NCBI GenBank assembly: GCA_937901165.1
Contig: CALCGS010000116.1
Span: 1-14,723 of the forward strand
Length of the DNA: 14,723 nt
DNA from: an uncultured Alphaproteobacteria bacterium
Lineage (GTDB): Bacteria > Pseudomonadota > Alphaproteobacteria > Rs-D84
Direction: 5' to 3'
Of the stretch, positions 7,495 to 13,697 are shown piece after piece; within the stretch, counting starts at the first letter, position 1, and every line of letters begins with the position of its first letter. The notes under the pieces are model-generated. The model was not told where the DNA came from. It ran no database searches and saw only the letters and a list, made by a program, of their open reading frames with translations. The position numbers and the translations under genes are program-made.

Positions 7495-7581
7495 AAGGTT
7501 TTTGTATCGTTATTTTTGTAAGTATTTTTTCCTACAAGGAGAGAAAACTTTCGGTTAACTGAAAAGAAAAGGATAAATAAA

Positions 7582-9663
7582 ATGATTAAACAATCAAGAA
7601 CTACAATCAAGGAATTGACCGCTCAATATCGTGCTGTATTGAAACGCGCTTTCTTGGCTGGTGTAATTGCTGTTGCAACTGCTAATAGTGCGAATGCAAC
7701 AATTGCACCTAGTGATATTAGCGATATTAATGCTAGCATCAACATGGCACAATCAGATGGAAGTTATACAACCAGCAAGGGTGATTTTAATGCAGGAACA
7801 ACTGATTATAGCACAGAAGCTGGATATGGGTTATATGAATACGACCACGATAACAATCCGGAAACAGAAGAAATTGCGTTAACTACAAACAATGGTGCAG
7901 AAACATTAGATAATACAGTATTCACATATACAGATAACACTGGTTCAACGACTAATTTAGGTGTTAATTCGTATGGATTTGAAACAAGTGATTTTACAAA
8001 TCCAGCTGGAACAATAGATGTTGCTGATGGTACAACTGATTTGACAACATTAGAAGCAAATACAACAACCGTTGGTTTAGGAAATTATCAATATATGGCG
8101 AACTTTGATAACTCTGGTGATAGCCTAACTGCTTTGACAGCGGATGCACCAGAATTGAGTTCATTCCATAATGATATTATTTTAACAACAGGCTCAATCA
8201 CTGTTACTGGAAATAACGAAACAAACAAACCAAGCATTGACCAATATGGTTTCACTGTTGAATTGCACGACGGTAGCACAGGAAACTTTGATTTGGTTTA
8301 TAATGAATCTACACATTTGTATTCTTATAATTACACAGGTGATGTTGAATTGGATGCGGCTGATATTGCTGCAGCGGATGCACAAGTTTCATCACAATCG
8401 GCAAATTTGATTACTGATACAACATTGTTCAACGATGCCGTAACAACGAATACAAACAATTATAACAGCACAGTTGGTCATTATAATAACGTTCATGGTG
8501 TTTATGAATCTGATACGACTGCTCAAAACGCATTAGATATAACTTACAGTAATTATGAAACAAGCTTTGCAGAAGCACAGGCGAATCAAACTGCTGCTGC
8601 TGGAAACTTATCAGAAGCACAAAATGCTTATGCTGCTGATTTGGAAATATATACTCCGGTTGCAACTGCATATAATAACTACGAAAATTCTTTGGGTAAA
8701 AGCATAGATGCAAAAGATGAAACTGTATTAACAAGTGCAAAAGATTATGCAGATAGTTTAGCAGATAACTATGATGCAGCGGGTTCAGCAACTACAGCAG
8801 AACAAAATGCTAAAGACTATGCTGATGGTTTAGCATCTAACTATGATGAAGCTGGTGCGGCAGATACAGCAGAAACAAATGCAAAAGCGTATGCTGATGG
8901 TTTAGCATCTAACTATGATGCAGCGGGTTCAGCAACTACAGCAGAAACAAATGCAAAAGCGTATGCTGATACTGCGATTGCTACAATCAATAATACAATG
9001 GGGACAATCCATGGATTGATTTCTGAAGAAAGTTCTGCAAATCGTCAAACCACAAACGGCAAAAATTACAAAGGTAATTTGGCTATCGGAACAACTGTCG
9101 AAGACCATTTGCTAGCTTTGGATAGTGCAATTGGTGATCGTGCAACATTGGACGGTGATTATGTCGATAACACTGAAGATATCGTTACAAACTTACAATC
9201 TTTGAACGATGGTATTGAAACCGAAGTTAATCGTGCACAAACTGCAGAATTACAATTAACAAATGCTATCAATACAGAAACAACACGTGCACAAGGTGTT
9301 GAAAACGGATTGCAAAATGCTATCAATCAGTTAAGTCAATATGCTGCTAATGCTGATGCAAGAATATTAGCAAATGCAAATGCTTATACTGATGCCCAGG
9401 TTGATACATTGGAAAAGAATGTTTCTGGTGGTGTTGCAGCAGCAACAGCTTTGTCTGCGGTTGAAGTATCAAATGTTAAACGCGGTGAAATGTCTGTTGG
9501 TGGTGGCTATGGCTATTACAATGGCGAATCCGCTGGGGCATTTGGTATGGCATTGGGATTGTCAGACAATTGGTCTGTTAATGCTGGTGCAGGTATTGCC
9601 AGTGGCGACAAGACACAAATGTCTTTACGTGCCGGAACAAACTATAAATTCAAATTGTTTTAA
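7582..9663 (+). CDS. YadA-type trimeric autotransporter adhesin
   Basis: The 693-residue protein is predicted to trimerise and display a stalk at the cell surface (type Vc secretion). The N-terminus is long and basic (MIKQSRTTIKELTAQYR) ahead of a hydrophobic core ending NSANA near residue 39, an extended signal peptide of autotransporter style. The passenger is rich in Asn, Thr and Asp. Residues 387-458 hold three 24-residue repeats (KDYADxLAxNYDxAG...), and a coiled-coil-like stalk runs to about 610. The last ~80 residues match a YadA anchor: a helix LEKNVSGGVAAATALSAV, then four strands (MSVGGGYGYYNGESAGAFG, LSDNWSVNAGAGIAS and so on) ending KFKLF. There are no cysteines. It is divergent to a serine invertase gene, which suggests variable expression. 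The ATG at 7582 follows AAAAGGATAAATAAA. The anchor call is strong; the ligand is unknown. Confidence 0.87.
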   Translation: MIKQSRTTIKELTAQYRAVLKRAFLAGVIAVATANSANATIAPSDISDINASINMAQSDGSYTTSKGDFNAGTTDYSTEAGYGLYEYDHDNNPETEEIALTTNNGAETLDNTVFTYTDNTGSTTNLGVNSYGFETSDFTNPAGTIDVADGTTDLTTLEANTTTVGLGNYQYMANFDNSGDSLTALTADAPELSSFHNDIILTTGSITVTGNNETNKPSIDQYGFTVELHDGSTGNFDLVYNESTHLYSYNYTGDVELDAADIAAADAQVSSQSANLITDTTLFNDAVTTNTNNYNSTVGHYNNVHGVYESDTTAQNALDITYSNYETSFAEAQANQTAAAGNLSEAQNAYAADLEIYTPVATAYNNYENSLGKSIDAKDETVLTSAKDYADSLADNYDAAGSATTAEQNAKDYADGLASNYDEAGAADTAETNAKAYADGLASNYDAAGSATTAETNAKAYADTAIATINNTMGTIHGLISEESSANRQTTNGKNYKGNLAIGTTVEDHLLALDSAIGDRATLDGDYVDNTEDIVTNLQSLNDGIETEVNRAQTAELQLTNAINTETTRAQGVENGLQNAINQLSQYAANADARILANANAYTDAQVDTLEKNVSGGVAAATALSAVEVSNVKRGEMSVGGGYGYYNGESAGAFGMALGLSDNWSVNAGAGIASGDKTQMSLRAGTNYKFKLF
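8740..8970 (+). repeat. 72-bp in-frame tandem repeat in the adhesin stalk
   Basis: Three consecutive 72-bp units start at 8740, 8812 and 8884, with a partial fourth from 8956. Each encodes 24 residues of the form K(D/A)YADxLAxNYDxAGxAxTAExNA. Units 2 and 3 share long identical stretches. The unit length is a multiple of three, so copy-number change would lengthen or shorten the stalk without a frameshift. Confidence 0.9.
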
Positions 9664-9680
9664 TAAATAGAATTTATAGT

Positions 9681-9725
9681 TAAAGAGGAATTTATTTTAA
9701 TACGATTTTTATAAGTTCCTCTTTA
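9681..9725 (+). terminator. Long inverted repeat behind the adhesin gene
   Basis: TAAAGAGGAA (9681-9690) pairs perfectly with TTCCTCTTTA (9716-9725) across a 25-base AT-rich loop. No T-run follows directly, so it may be an mRNA-stabilising hairpin rather than a terminator. Confidence 0.5.
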
Positions 9726-9728
9726 TGA

Positions 9729-9759
9729 AAAAAGGGTAATAAATCTATCCGCCCTTTTT
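9729..9759 (+). terminator. Hairpin terminator candidate behind the adhesin gene
   Basis: AAAAAGGG (9729-9736) pairs with CCCTTTTT (9752-9759), loop 15 bases, with the T-run forming part of the stem. It follows the 9681-9725 hairpin and precedes a third one. Confidence 0.5.
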
Positions 9760-9764
9760 ATAAA

Positions 9765-9796
9765 TCCCCTATGCGATATGTATGGGGGAATTTTTA
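9765..9796 (+). terminator. Rho-independent terminator candidate before tRNA-Arg
   Basis: TCCCCTAT (9765-9772) pairs with ATGGGGGA (9782-9789), allowing one G-T pair, and TTTTT follows at 9791-9795. It insulates the adhesin transcript from the tRNA gene. Confidence 0.6.
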
Positions 9797-9808
9797 TTGT
9801 TTTGTTTA

Positions 9809-9837
9809 TTGCAAAAGTATTTTTTTAGGTATATTAT
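9809..9837 (+). promoter_or_regulatory. Promoter for tRNA-Arg
   Basis: TTGCAA (9809-9814), a 17-base spacer, and TATTAT (9832-9837, five of six consensus bases). The predicted start is about 9844, a few bases before the tRNA 5' end. Confidence 0.6.
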
Positions 9838-9849
9838 TTGTAAATAGTT

Positions 9850-9925
9850 GTCCCCATAGTTCAACTGGATAGAATAGAGGTTTCCTAAACCTTTGATGCA
9901 GGTTCGATTCCTACTGGGGATACCA
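9850..9925 (+). tRNA. tRNA-Arg, anticodon CCT
   Basis: The 76-base cloverleaf folds by hand. The acceptor GTCCCCA pairs with TGGGGAT (closing G-T). The D-loop is AACTGGATA. The anticodon arm GAGGT / ACCTT encloses TTCCTAA, so the anticodon is CCT, reading AGG. The T-loop is TTCGATT. The discriminator base is A and the CCA end is encoded (9923-9925). The T-stem GCAGG / CCTAC has one C-A mismatch. The small membrane-protein gene starts 27 bases downstream and may share the transcript. Confidence 0.92.
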
Positions 9926-9952
9926 ATAAAAAAACAATAAGGTTTGTTATCC

Positions 9953-10279
9953 ATGAAAAATAAAGCAGTAAAAATTGGTATAATTGCGTCTTTGTTACCA
10001 CACTTGTTTTGTTGTGTATTGCCTATTGTTCTATCTGTAATCAGTTTATTCGCACCAGAGATTGCACATTCTGAACTTATTCCCGAATGGATTGAACCTT
10101 GGTTATTCGTATTTTCGGCATTAATGATGGGGTTATCTTGGATTTTGGTAATGCAAAACTGTCCTTGTAAATGTGCGGATTGCAAAGAAAAATCTAATCA
10201 CAAAAAGCAAAAAATTGTTTTGACTGTTGTTACTTGTTTGTTTGTAATAAGTGTTTTATTGCATATAGTTGCACATTAA
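9953..10279 (+). CDS. Small cysteine-containing membrane protein
   Basis: I chose the ATG at 9953 (108 residues) over a TTG three codons upstream; AAGG lies about 11 bases before it. Three hydrophobic segments are visible, at about 7-34, 48-67 and 88-106. The first contains PHLFCCVLP, with a cysteine pair at 20-21. The loop after the second is CPCKCADCKEK, with cysteines at 70, 72, 74 and 77. A CC pair in the first membrane helix plus a soluble cysteine cluster is the arrangement seen in small heavy-metal transport proteins (the MerT/MerC group). I cannot assign it to that family from sequence alone. Function is unknown; handling of a soft metal ion is an inference. It follows tRNA-Arg without its own obvious promoter. 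Confidence 0.75.
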   Translation: MKNKAVKIGIIASLLPHLFCCVLPIVLSVISLFAPEIAHSELIPEWIEPWLFVFSALMMGLSWILVMQNCPCKCADCKEKSNHKKQKIVLTVVTCLFVISVLLHIVAH

Positions 10280-10287
10280 TATTTTAT

Positions 10288-10316
10288 TTGTTTTATACCG
10301 TATTTTATGATAAAAT
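10288..10316 (+). promoter_or_regulatory. Promoter for the cysteine-rich secreted protein gene
   Basis: TTGTTT (10288-10293), a 17-base spacer, and TAAAAT (10311-10316), with TGA at 10308-10310 giving an extended -10. The ATG at 10344 follows AGGAAAGGA (about 10328-10336). Confidence 0.65.
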
Positions 10317-10343
10317 ATATAAAAAGTAGGAAAGGATTTTATC

Positions 10344-12587
10344 ATGAAAAGACTTGTTGTTGTACTTAGCAGTTTGTTGGTTTTACCCGCATTTGCAGAG
10401 GTTGCCCCCGTTTATTATGACGAAGAGATAGAATTTATTGATACAGATGCCGAAGCAGATGATGATGTTTTCGATGAAGAAAATACAGAAGCAATTCAAC
10501 CAAGTCAAAAAAAGCAAAATACCACTGTGCGTAATAACGCAAGACCTGTTTCAACAAATGCACGCACACAAAAAAATGCAAGAACTGGTGGAAATTCACG
10601 CACAATAACAACAAGAAGTACCAATCCAAATACTCGTGCCGTGGTTAGTCGTGTTCAATCACGCGAAAACACCACAAAAACAACACAAAATCGTGGAACA
10701 TCAACTTCTTCAAGACGTAGCACAAACACCGCAAATCAAACAGTTCGTGCACGTGCAGGCAGTGTTTTACAAACAAGTAATACAAGTTTATACAATCCTA
10801 ATTCTGTTACACCACGCATAAGCACACGCTCGTTTTCTACAAGTTCACGCAATTCTACGATACGTTCTGCGACATCCGGTTCTGCTGCATTAACAAGCGA
10901 TGATATTACATCAACAACAGCAGAAATGGATTCTATAAAAGAATTGACGGATTATTGCAAGGCCCAATTCGCATCTTGTATGGATAATTATTGTAATGTG
11001 TTGGACGAAAATCAAGGACGTTGTTCTTGTTCTAAAAACATTGCCAATTATTCAAAAACAGCAGAAGCATTGGAAAACGCAACAGAAGCATTACAAGATA
11101 TCGCACGTCAAATTCAATATATCGGATTGTCTGGAAACGACATCGAAACGTTGTTTACCCAGACCGAGGCTGAAATCGCAATGGAAGGCACAAGCGATAC
11201 ATCTGCGATAAAATCTTCGTTGGATAAAGTAAAAAATATGATTATAAACATAAAGCCTACTTCGACATCCAGTAATGCGACAACAAACGGTATGACAATG
11301 GATTTATCTGGATTGTTAGATTTTTCATTTGACAGTTCCGGTTTTGATATAAGTTCTTTCTTGGGAACTACTAACAACACACAAATATCAACCATATCCA
11401 ATCAACGTGGTCAAAACTTGTATAAATCCGCATTGGCAAGATGCAGAACCACAGTCTTAGATTCTTGCACATCCCAAGGTTTGGATGCGTCTGTAATTAC
11501 AAATGCATACGATTTGGAAATAGACAAGGCCTGTATCGCATACGAAAAGAATTTAACAGAAGCAAATAAAAATATGGCTGCAACTGTAGCAAATGCAAAA
11601 GAAGTATTGAAAAAGGCCCGTTTGATGGTTGCACAAAACAAAAATGTTTATGATTTGGCTGGTTGCGTAAGTGCGTTGGATACTTGTATGCAAGGTGATT
11701 ATGTTTGCGGTTCTGATTACGAAAGTTGTTTAGACCCAACAGGAAAATACATCTATAACGGCGAAGTCGTTATTGGCAGTATGCCCGGATACACAATCCA
11801 AGAAAATGCCGATATTAATAACAATAAAACAAGACCAGAATCTTTTTATAATATGTGGAAATCATCCACTGGTTCCACTGACGATGAACCATGGGGTACA
11901 AATTGGTCTTTACAATCTTATGTAAATAATGCAGTTACAAAGGATTCTGCCACAAATCTTGATACCGATAACATGGCAAAATTTTTAGTAAATCGCATTG
12001 GATATCATGATGATAAAAACAACAAAGATTATGGTATGTGCATTTCTGTGTTAAACCAATGTCAAAAATATACATACGATTCCAAAGGTAAATATGATTT
12101 CCAAAATCAAGTTATCAAAGAATATTTAACACGCGCCTTGGTTCAAATAAAGGCTTCACAAGATGAATTATTTGCAGATTACGCACAAGATTGTATATCG
12201 AATGTATCATCTTGTTTGTCTTCTAATGGATTTGATGCGTCCGATGCAAACACAACCAAGAACAACGTCGCCATTAATTCTTGTCGTTCACAAATAGTGA
12301 CATGTATGTCTGTAAATGGACTAATACTAGACACTCCAACCCCAACAGTTATGCGTGATTGGGTCAATGGTGTGTATACAGAATTACCTATTTACGAAAG
12401 TGATGACGAAATAAGTGATTTTTGTAGCACAATTACAGAAGAAGATAGTTGTAATGCAACCGCAGAACCCGCATTATGTAAATCAGGTACAGGAACAACA
12501 AAAATAACTGTAAAATGTGCTTGGGATACAACAAACAACGAATGCAAAAAGTCTTCTGATGTGTGTCCAAGCCAAAACGCACAGTAA
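10344..12587 (+). CDS. Large secreted cysteine-rich protein, family not recognised
   Basis: This 747-residue protein has a signal peptide (MKRLVVVLSSLLVLPAFA, cleaved after about residue 18) and is probably periplasmic or surface-exposed. An acidic patch (26-49) is followed by a low-complexity stretch rich in Thr, Ser, Asn and Arg (about 50-180), probably disordered. The rest is largely helical with 24 cysteines. Many sit exactly seven apart: 205/212, 441/448/455/462, 566/573, 617/624, 647/654. Near the C-terminus they are nine apart: 694/703/712 and 725/734. A sub-repeat, C-x(6-7)-C-x-S-x-(N)G-(L/F), occurs near 367, 617 and 647, twice followed by DAS. The even count and export suggest disulfides. 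It has its own promoter and terminator. I know no family for it and offer no function beyond a structural or envelope role. Confidence 0.85.
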   Translation: MKRLVVVLSSLLVLPAFAEVAPVYYDEEIEFIDTDAEADDDVFDEENTEAIQPSQKKQNTTVRNNARPVSTNARTQKNARTGGNSRTITTRSTNPNTRAVVSRVQSRENTTKTTQNRGTSTSSRRSTNTANQTVRARAGSVLQTSNTSLYNPNSVTPRISTRSFSTSSRNSTIRSATSGSAALTSDDITSTTAEMDSIKELTDYCKAQFASCMDNYCNVLDENQGRCSCSKNIANYSKTAEALENATEALQDIARQIQYIGLSGNDIETLFTQTEAEIAMEGTSDTSAIKSSLDKVKNMIINIKPTSTSSNATTNGMTMDLSGLLDFSFDSSGFDISSFLGTTNNTQISTISNQRGQNLYKSALARCRTTVLDSCTSQGLDASVITNAYDLEIDKACIAYEKNLTEANKNMAATVANAKEVLKKARLMVAQNKNVYDLAGCVSALDTCMQGDYVCGSDYESCLDPTGKYIYNGEVVIGSMPGYTIQENADINNNKTRPESFYNMWKSSTGSTDDEPWGTNWSLQSYVNNAVTKDSATNLDTDNMAKFLVNRIGYHDDKNNKDYGMCISVLNQCQKYTYDSKGKYDFQNQVIKEYLTRALVQIKASQDELFADYAQDCISNVSSCLSSNGFDASDANTTKNNVAINSCRSQIVTCMSVNGLILDTPTPTVMRDWVNGVYTELPIYESDDEISDFCSTITEEDSCNATAEPALCKSGTGTTKITVKCAWDTTNNECKKSSDVCPSQNAQ

Positions 12588-12605
12588 ATATAAATCTGGT
12601 TAACG

Positions 12606-12635
12606 AAAAACACATCAAAACGATGTGTTTTTTTT
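12606..12635 (+). terminator. Rho-independent terminator
   Basis: AAAAACACATC (12606-12616) pairs perfectly with GATGTGTTTTT (12622-12632) around AAAAC, followed by TTT. It lies 18 bases behind the stop of the cysteine-rich gene. Confidence 0.92.
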
Positions 12636-12686
12636 GTTGGTTTTCCGCATTTTTTTATTTTTTTTATTTTTTATTATTTTTTTTAC

Positions 12687-12716
12687 TTGACCCCCGATTC
12701 GTTTTTATTCTATGAT
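12687..12716 (+). promoter_or_regulatory. Promoter for the 110-aa gene, with T-rich upstream tract
   Basis: TTGACC (12687-12692), an 18-base spacer, and TATGAT (12711-12716). Directly upstream, 12650-12685 is almost pure T, which could act as an UP element. The start would be near 12723, leaving a leader of about 175 bases. Confidence 0.65.
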
Positions 12717-12722
12717 ATTTGT

Positions 12723-12899
12723 ATAGACAAGGAGAAAACAAAACAAACATCTTGTTTTTCCAAAAAACAGCGGAAATTCAGGAAAAAAACAAACAAATAA
12801 ACAAACAAACAAACGATTATTTTTTCTTGATTGTAAATACTGGTGTAAATACATATTTGCCAAGAAAAATATAACAAAATATGAAAGGAGGGACACCCC
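12723..12899 (+). promoter_or_regulatory. Long structured 5' leader with a tetranucleotide repeat
   Basis: The leader holds an unused Shine-Dalgarno-like AAGGAG (12729-12734). Hairpin one pairs TTTTTCC (12755-12761) with GGAAAAA (12781-12787). Next comes a seven-unit AAAC array (12787-12814, third unit AAAT). Hairpin two pairs TTTTTCTTG (12821-12829) with CAAGAAAAA (12861-12869), and its loop contains GTAAATAC twice (12833-12840 and 12845-12852). A strong AAAGGAGGG at about 12883-12891 serves the ATG at 12900. No known riboswitch class is recognised. Confidence 0.45.
12787..12814 (+). repeat. AAAC tetranucleotide repeat, seven units
   Basis: Seven consecutive AAAC units, the third being AAAT, lie in the leader of the 110-aa gene. 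They are not in a called coding frame. Confidence 0.85.
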
Positions 12900-13232
12900 A
12901 TGACAAAAAACATTAAAGAAATTATGATTGCGTTAAACCAAGTTCTAACAACAACCGTTTGGGTCAATGGCGACAGACAAATTGTTTCTTTGAGTGACGA
13001 ATTACATATCGGCAAAAACAACGCACCACGTTCTATTGAAGATTTATCTCGTTCTTCTTTGGTTGGTGCATATGTTTCTTTGCAAATTCGTACAGATAAT
13101 TTTGATATAGCCGCTGAATCTTTGGAAACAAAAGATTTGGCATTGCGTGTTAAGGCTATGGTATTTGCAGAAGCCAAAAAAATCCTTGATGCAAGCGAAA
13201 TAAAATCTACCACAAATGCTATTGCGGCATAA
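12900..13232 (+). CDS. Hypothetical protein, 110 aa
   Basis: The gene has a very strong ribosome binding site (AAAGGAGGG, eight bases before the ATG), its own promoter and its own terminator, so it is almost certainly real. The product is soluble, without signal peptide, membrane segment or cysteine. It begins MTKNIKEIMIALNQVL and contains VWVNGDRQIVSLSDEL (about 20-35), a probable beta hairpin. A helical second half ends in a long helix (about 78-100: KDLALRVKAMVFAEAKKIL) and an Ala-rich tail. I recognise no domain. The stop overlaps the start of a 16-codon ORF (TAATG). The strong translation signals suggest an abundant protein, possibly controlled through the long leader. I offer no function. 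Confidence 0.8.
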   Translation: MTKNIKEIMIALNQVLTTTVWVNGDRQIVSLSDELHIGKNNAPRSIEDLSRSSLVGAYVSLQIRTDNFDIAAESLETKDLALRVKAMVFAEAKKILDASEIKSTTNAIAA

Positions 13233-13282
13233 TGAAAGTTTCCGGTCAGTCCGGAAGGAGAGGAGAACCCGTCAAAAAGTAA
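13232..13282 (+). other. 16-codon micro-ORF coupled to the 110-aa gene
   Basis: ATG overlaps the preceding stop as TAATG (13230-13234), the classic arrangement for re-initiation. It reads MKVSGQSGRRGEPVKK, strongly basic, and its TAA stop forms part of the GTAA loop of the terminator. The stretch is GC-rich compared with its surroundings and also folds (TTCCGG-TCAGT-CCGGAA, 13240-13256). It may be a real coupled peptide or a structured RNA tail that happens to be open. Confidence 0.35.
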
Positions 13283-13302
13283 TTTTTGACGGGTCTTTTT
13301 TT
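13267..13302 (+). terminator. Strong rho-independent terminator with GTAA tetraloop
   Basis: ACCCGTCAAAAA (13267-13278) pairs perfectly with TTTTTGACGGGT (13283-13294) around GTAA (a GNRA-type loop), followed by C and seven T. The T-run touches the stop codon of the convergent 51-aa gene. Confidence 0.95.
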
Positions 13303-13456
13303 ATCTTTTTCTGGTTGGCGGCAATAATTTTTTATCACTTTTATCGTGTCCTATTGCCGCCATTACCATATTTAAATCATTCATGGATTGTATCCATTTC
13401 CCCGGTTTATTTTTTTTAACGGTTTGATTTAGTTTACAATTTTGTGCTTTTTTCAT
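13301..13456 (-). CDS. Small basic protein, 51 aa, unknown
   Basis: A minus-strand ORF starts at the ATG at 13456 with AAAAGGA about nine bases upstream and a perfect TATAAT (13493-13488) further up. It encodes MKKAQNCKLNQTVKKNKPGK, then WIQSMNDLNMVMAAIGHDK, and ends LLPPTRKR. It is lysine-rich, with one tryptophan and a central amphipathic segment, and has no signal or membrane segment. It is convergent with the 110-aa unit, its stop abutting that terminator. An 11-bp perfect inverted repeat lies inside the coding region (TGGCGGCAATA, 13316-13326, with its complement at 13352-13362), so a structured RNA is an alternative. The good ribosome binding site favours a peptide. No family is recognised. 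Confidence 0.6.
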   Translation of the reverse strand: MKKAQNCKLNQTVKKNKPGKWIQSMNDLNMVMAAIGHDKSDKKLLPPTRKR

Positions 13457-13487
13457 GATTTGTTTTCCTTTTGGTTTTACAACAAGT

Positions 13488-13493
13488 ATTATA
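13488..13493 (-). promoter_or_regulatory. -10 element for the 51-aa gene
   Basis: A perfect TATAAT reads on the minus strand 31 bases upstream of the ATG at 13456. No good -35 is visible at 16-18 bases (the 17-base position reads TAACAA), so the promoter would be weak or activator-dependent. Confidence 0.4.
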
Positions 13494-13547
13494 AATCAGA
13501 AAAACAAACCTTGTTATGTGTTTATTATCCTAAAAAAATTTGGATTT

Positions 13548-13685
13548 TTATGTGATAATTAAAGCACATAAAAGAATAAGAAATGGCAGACATAATAAGA
13601 ATATTGCAAACCAATTGATATTTTTTGGGGATCGTTTTCCCCTTTTTAACGCTATTTCTGCAAAAATATAATCCGTCATATCCAT
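13548..13685 (-). CDS. Small single-pass membrane protein, 45 aa, behind plsX
   Basis: The ORF begins 12 bases after the plsX stop, on the same strand, with AAGG (from CCTAAGG) about 12 bases before the ATG. It reads MDMTDYIFAEIALKRGKRSP, then KNINWFAIFLLCLPF, and ends LCALIIT. The first ~22 residues are soluble with a basic patch (KRGKR), and about 25-45 form one hydrophobic membrane segment, so the N-terminus is probably cytoplasmic. The tight linkage suggests co-transcription with plsX. In many proteobacteria fabH occupies this place, so the peptide is unexpected. No family is recognised. It is too short for homology to be obvious, but the coding pattern and membrane segment are convincing. 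Confidence 0.65.
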   Translation of the reverse strand: MDMTDYIFAEIALKRGKRSPKNINWFAIFLLCLPFLILLCALIIT

Positions 13686-13697
13686 ATAATAAAAACC

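Larger units (their letters stand above)
7212..7581. other. Intergenic switch-like region between recombinase and adhesin
   Basis: These ~370 bases separate the divergent recombinase and adhesin genes. They contain the recombinase promoter, two 19-bp direct repeats 133 bases apart, a G-run next to each repeat, two TTTTGTAAAA boxes (7400-7409 and 7448-7457), a CCAGA/TCTGG dyad near 7422-7442 and a hairpin AAAAACC-AA-GGTTTTT at about 7488-7503. I found no convincing promoter for the adhesin gene here; the best candidate, TTGTAT near 7502 with TATTTT at 7523, has only 15 bases of spacing. The adhesin start has AAAAGGA at about 7567-7573. Confidence 0.5.

Noticed and set aside
12751..12873. Leader ORF starting at TTG (12751) and running through the AAAC repeat
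   Set aside because: It has no ATG, the Shine-Dalgarno-like AAGGAG is too far away, and the product is low complexity.
12710..13213. 167-codon minus-strand ORF opposite the 110-aa gene
   Set aside because: It is antisense to a gene with strong signals, and its composition (VCLFVCFF and similar) comes from the AAAC repeat.
13240..13262. Resemblance to the SRP RNA apical loop (GGTCAG-TCC-GGAA-GGA)
   Set aside because: The GGAA loop and 5' side fit, but the conserved 3' AGCAGCC side is missing, and the flanks are a coding region and a separate terminator rather than the long SRP helix.
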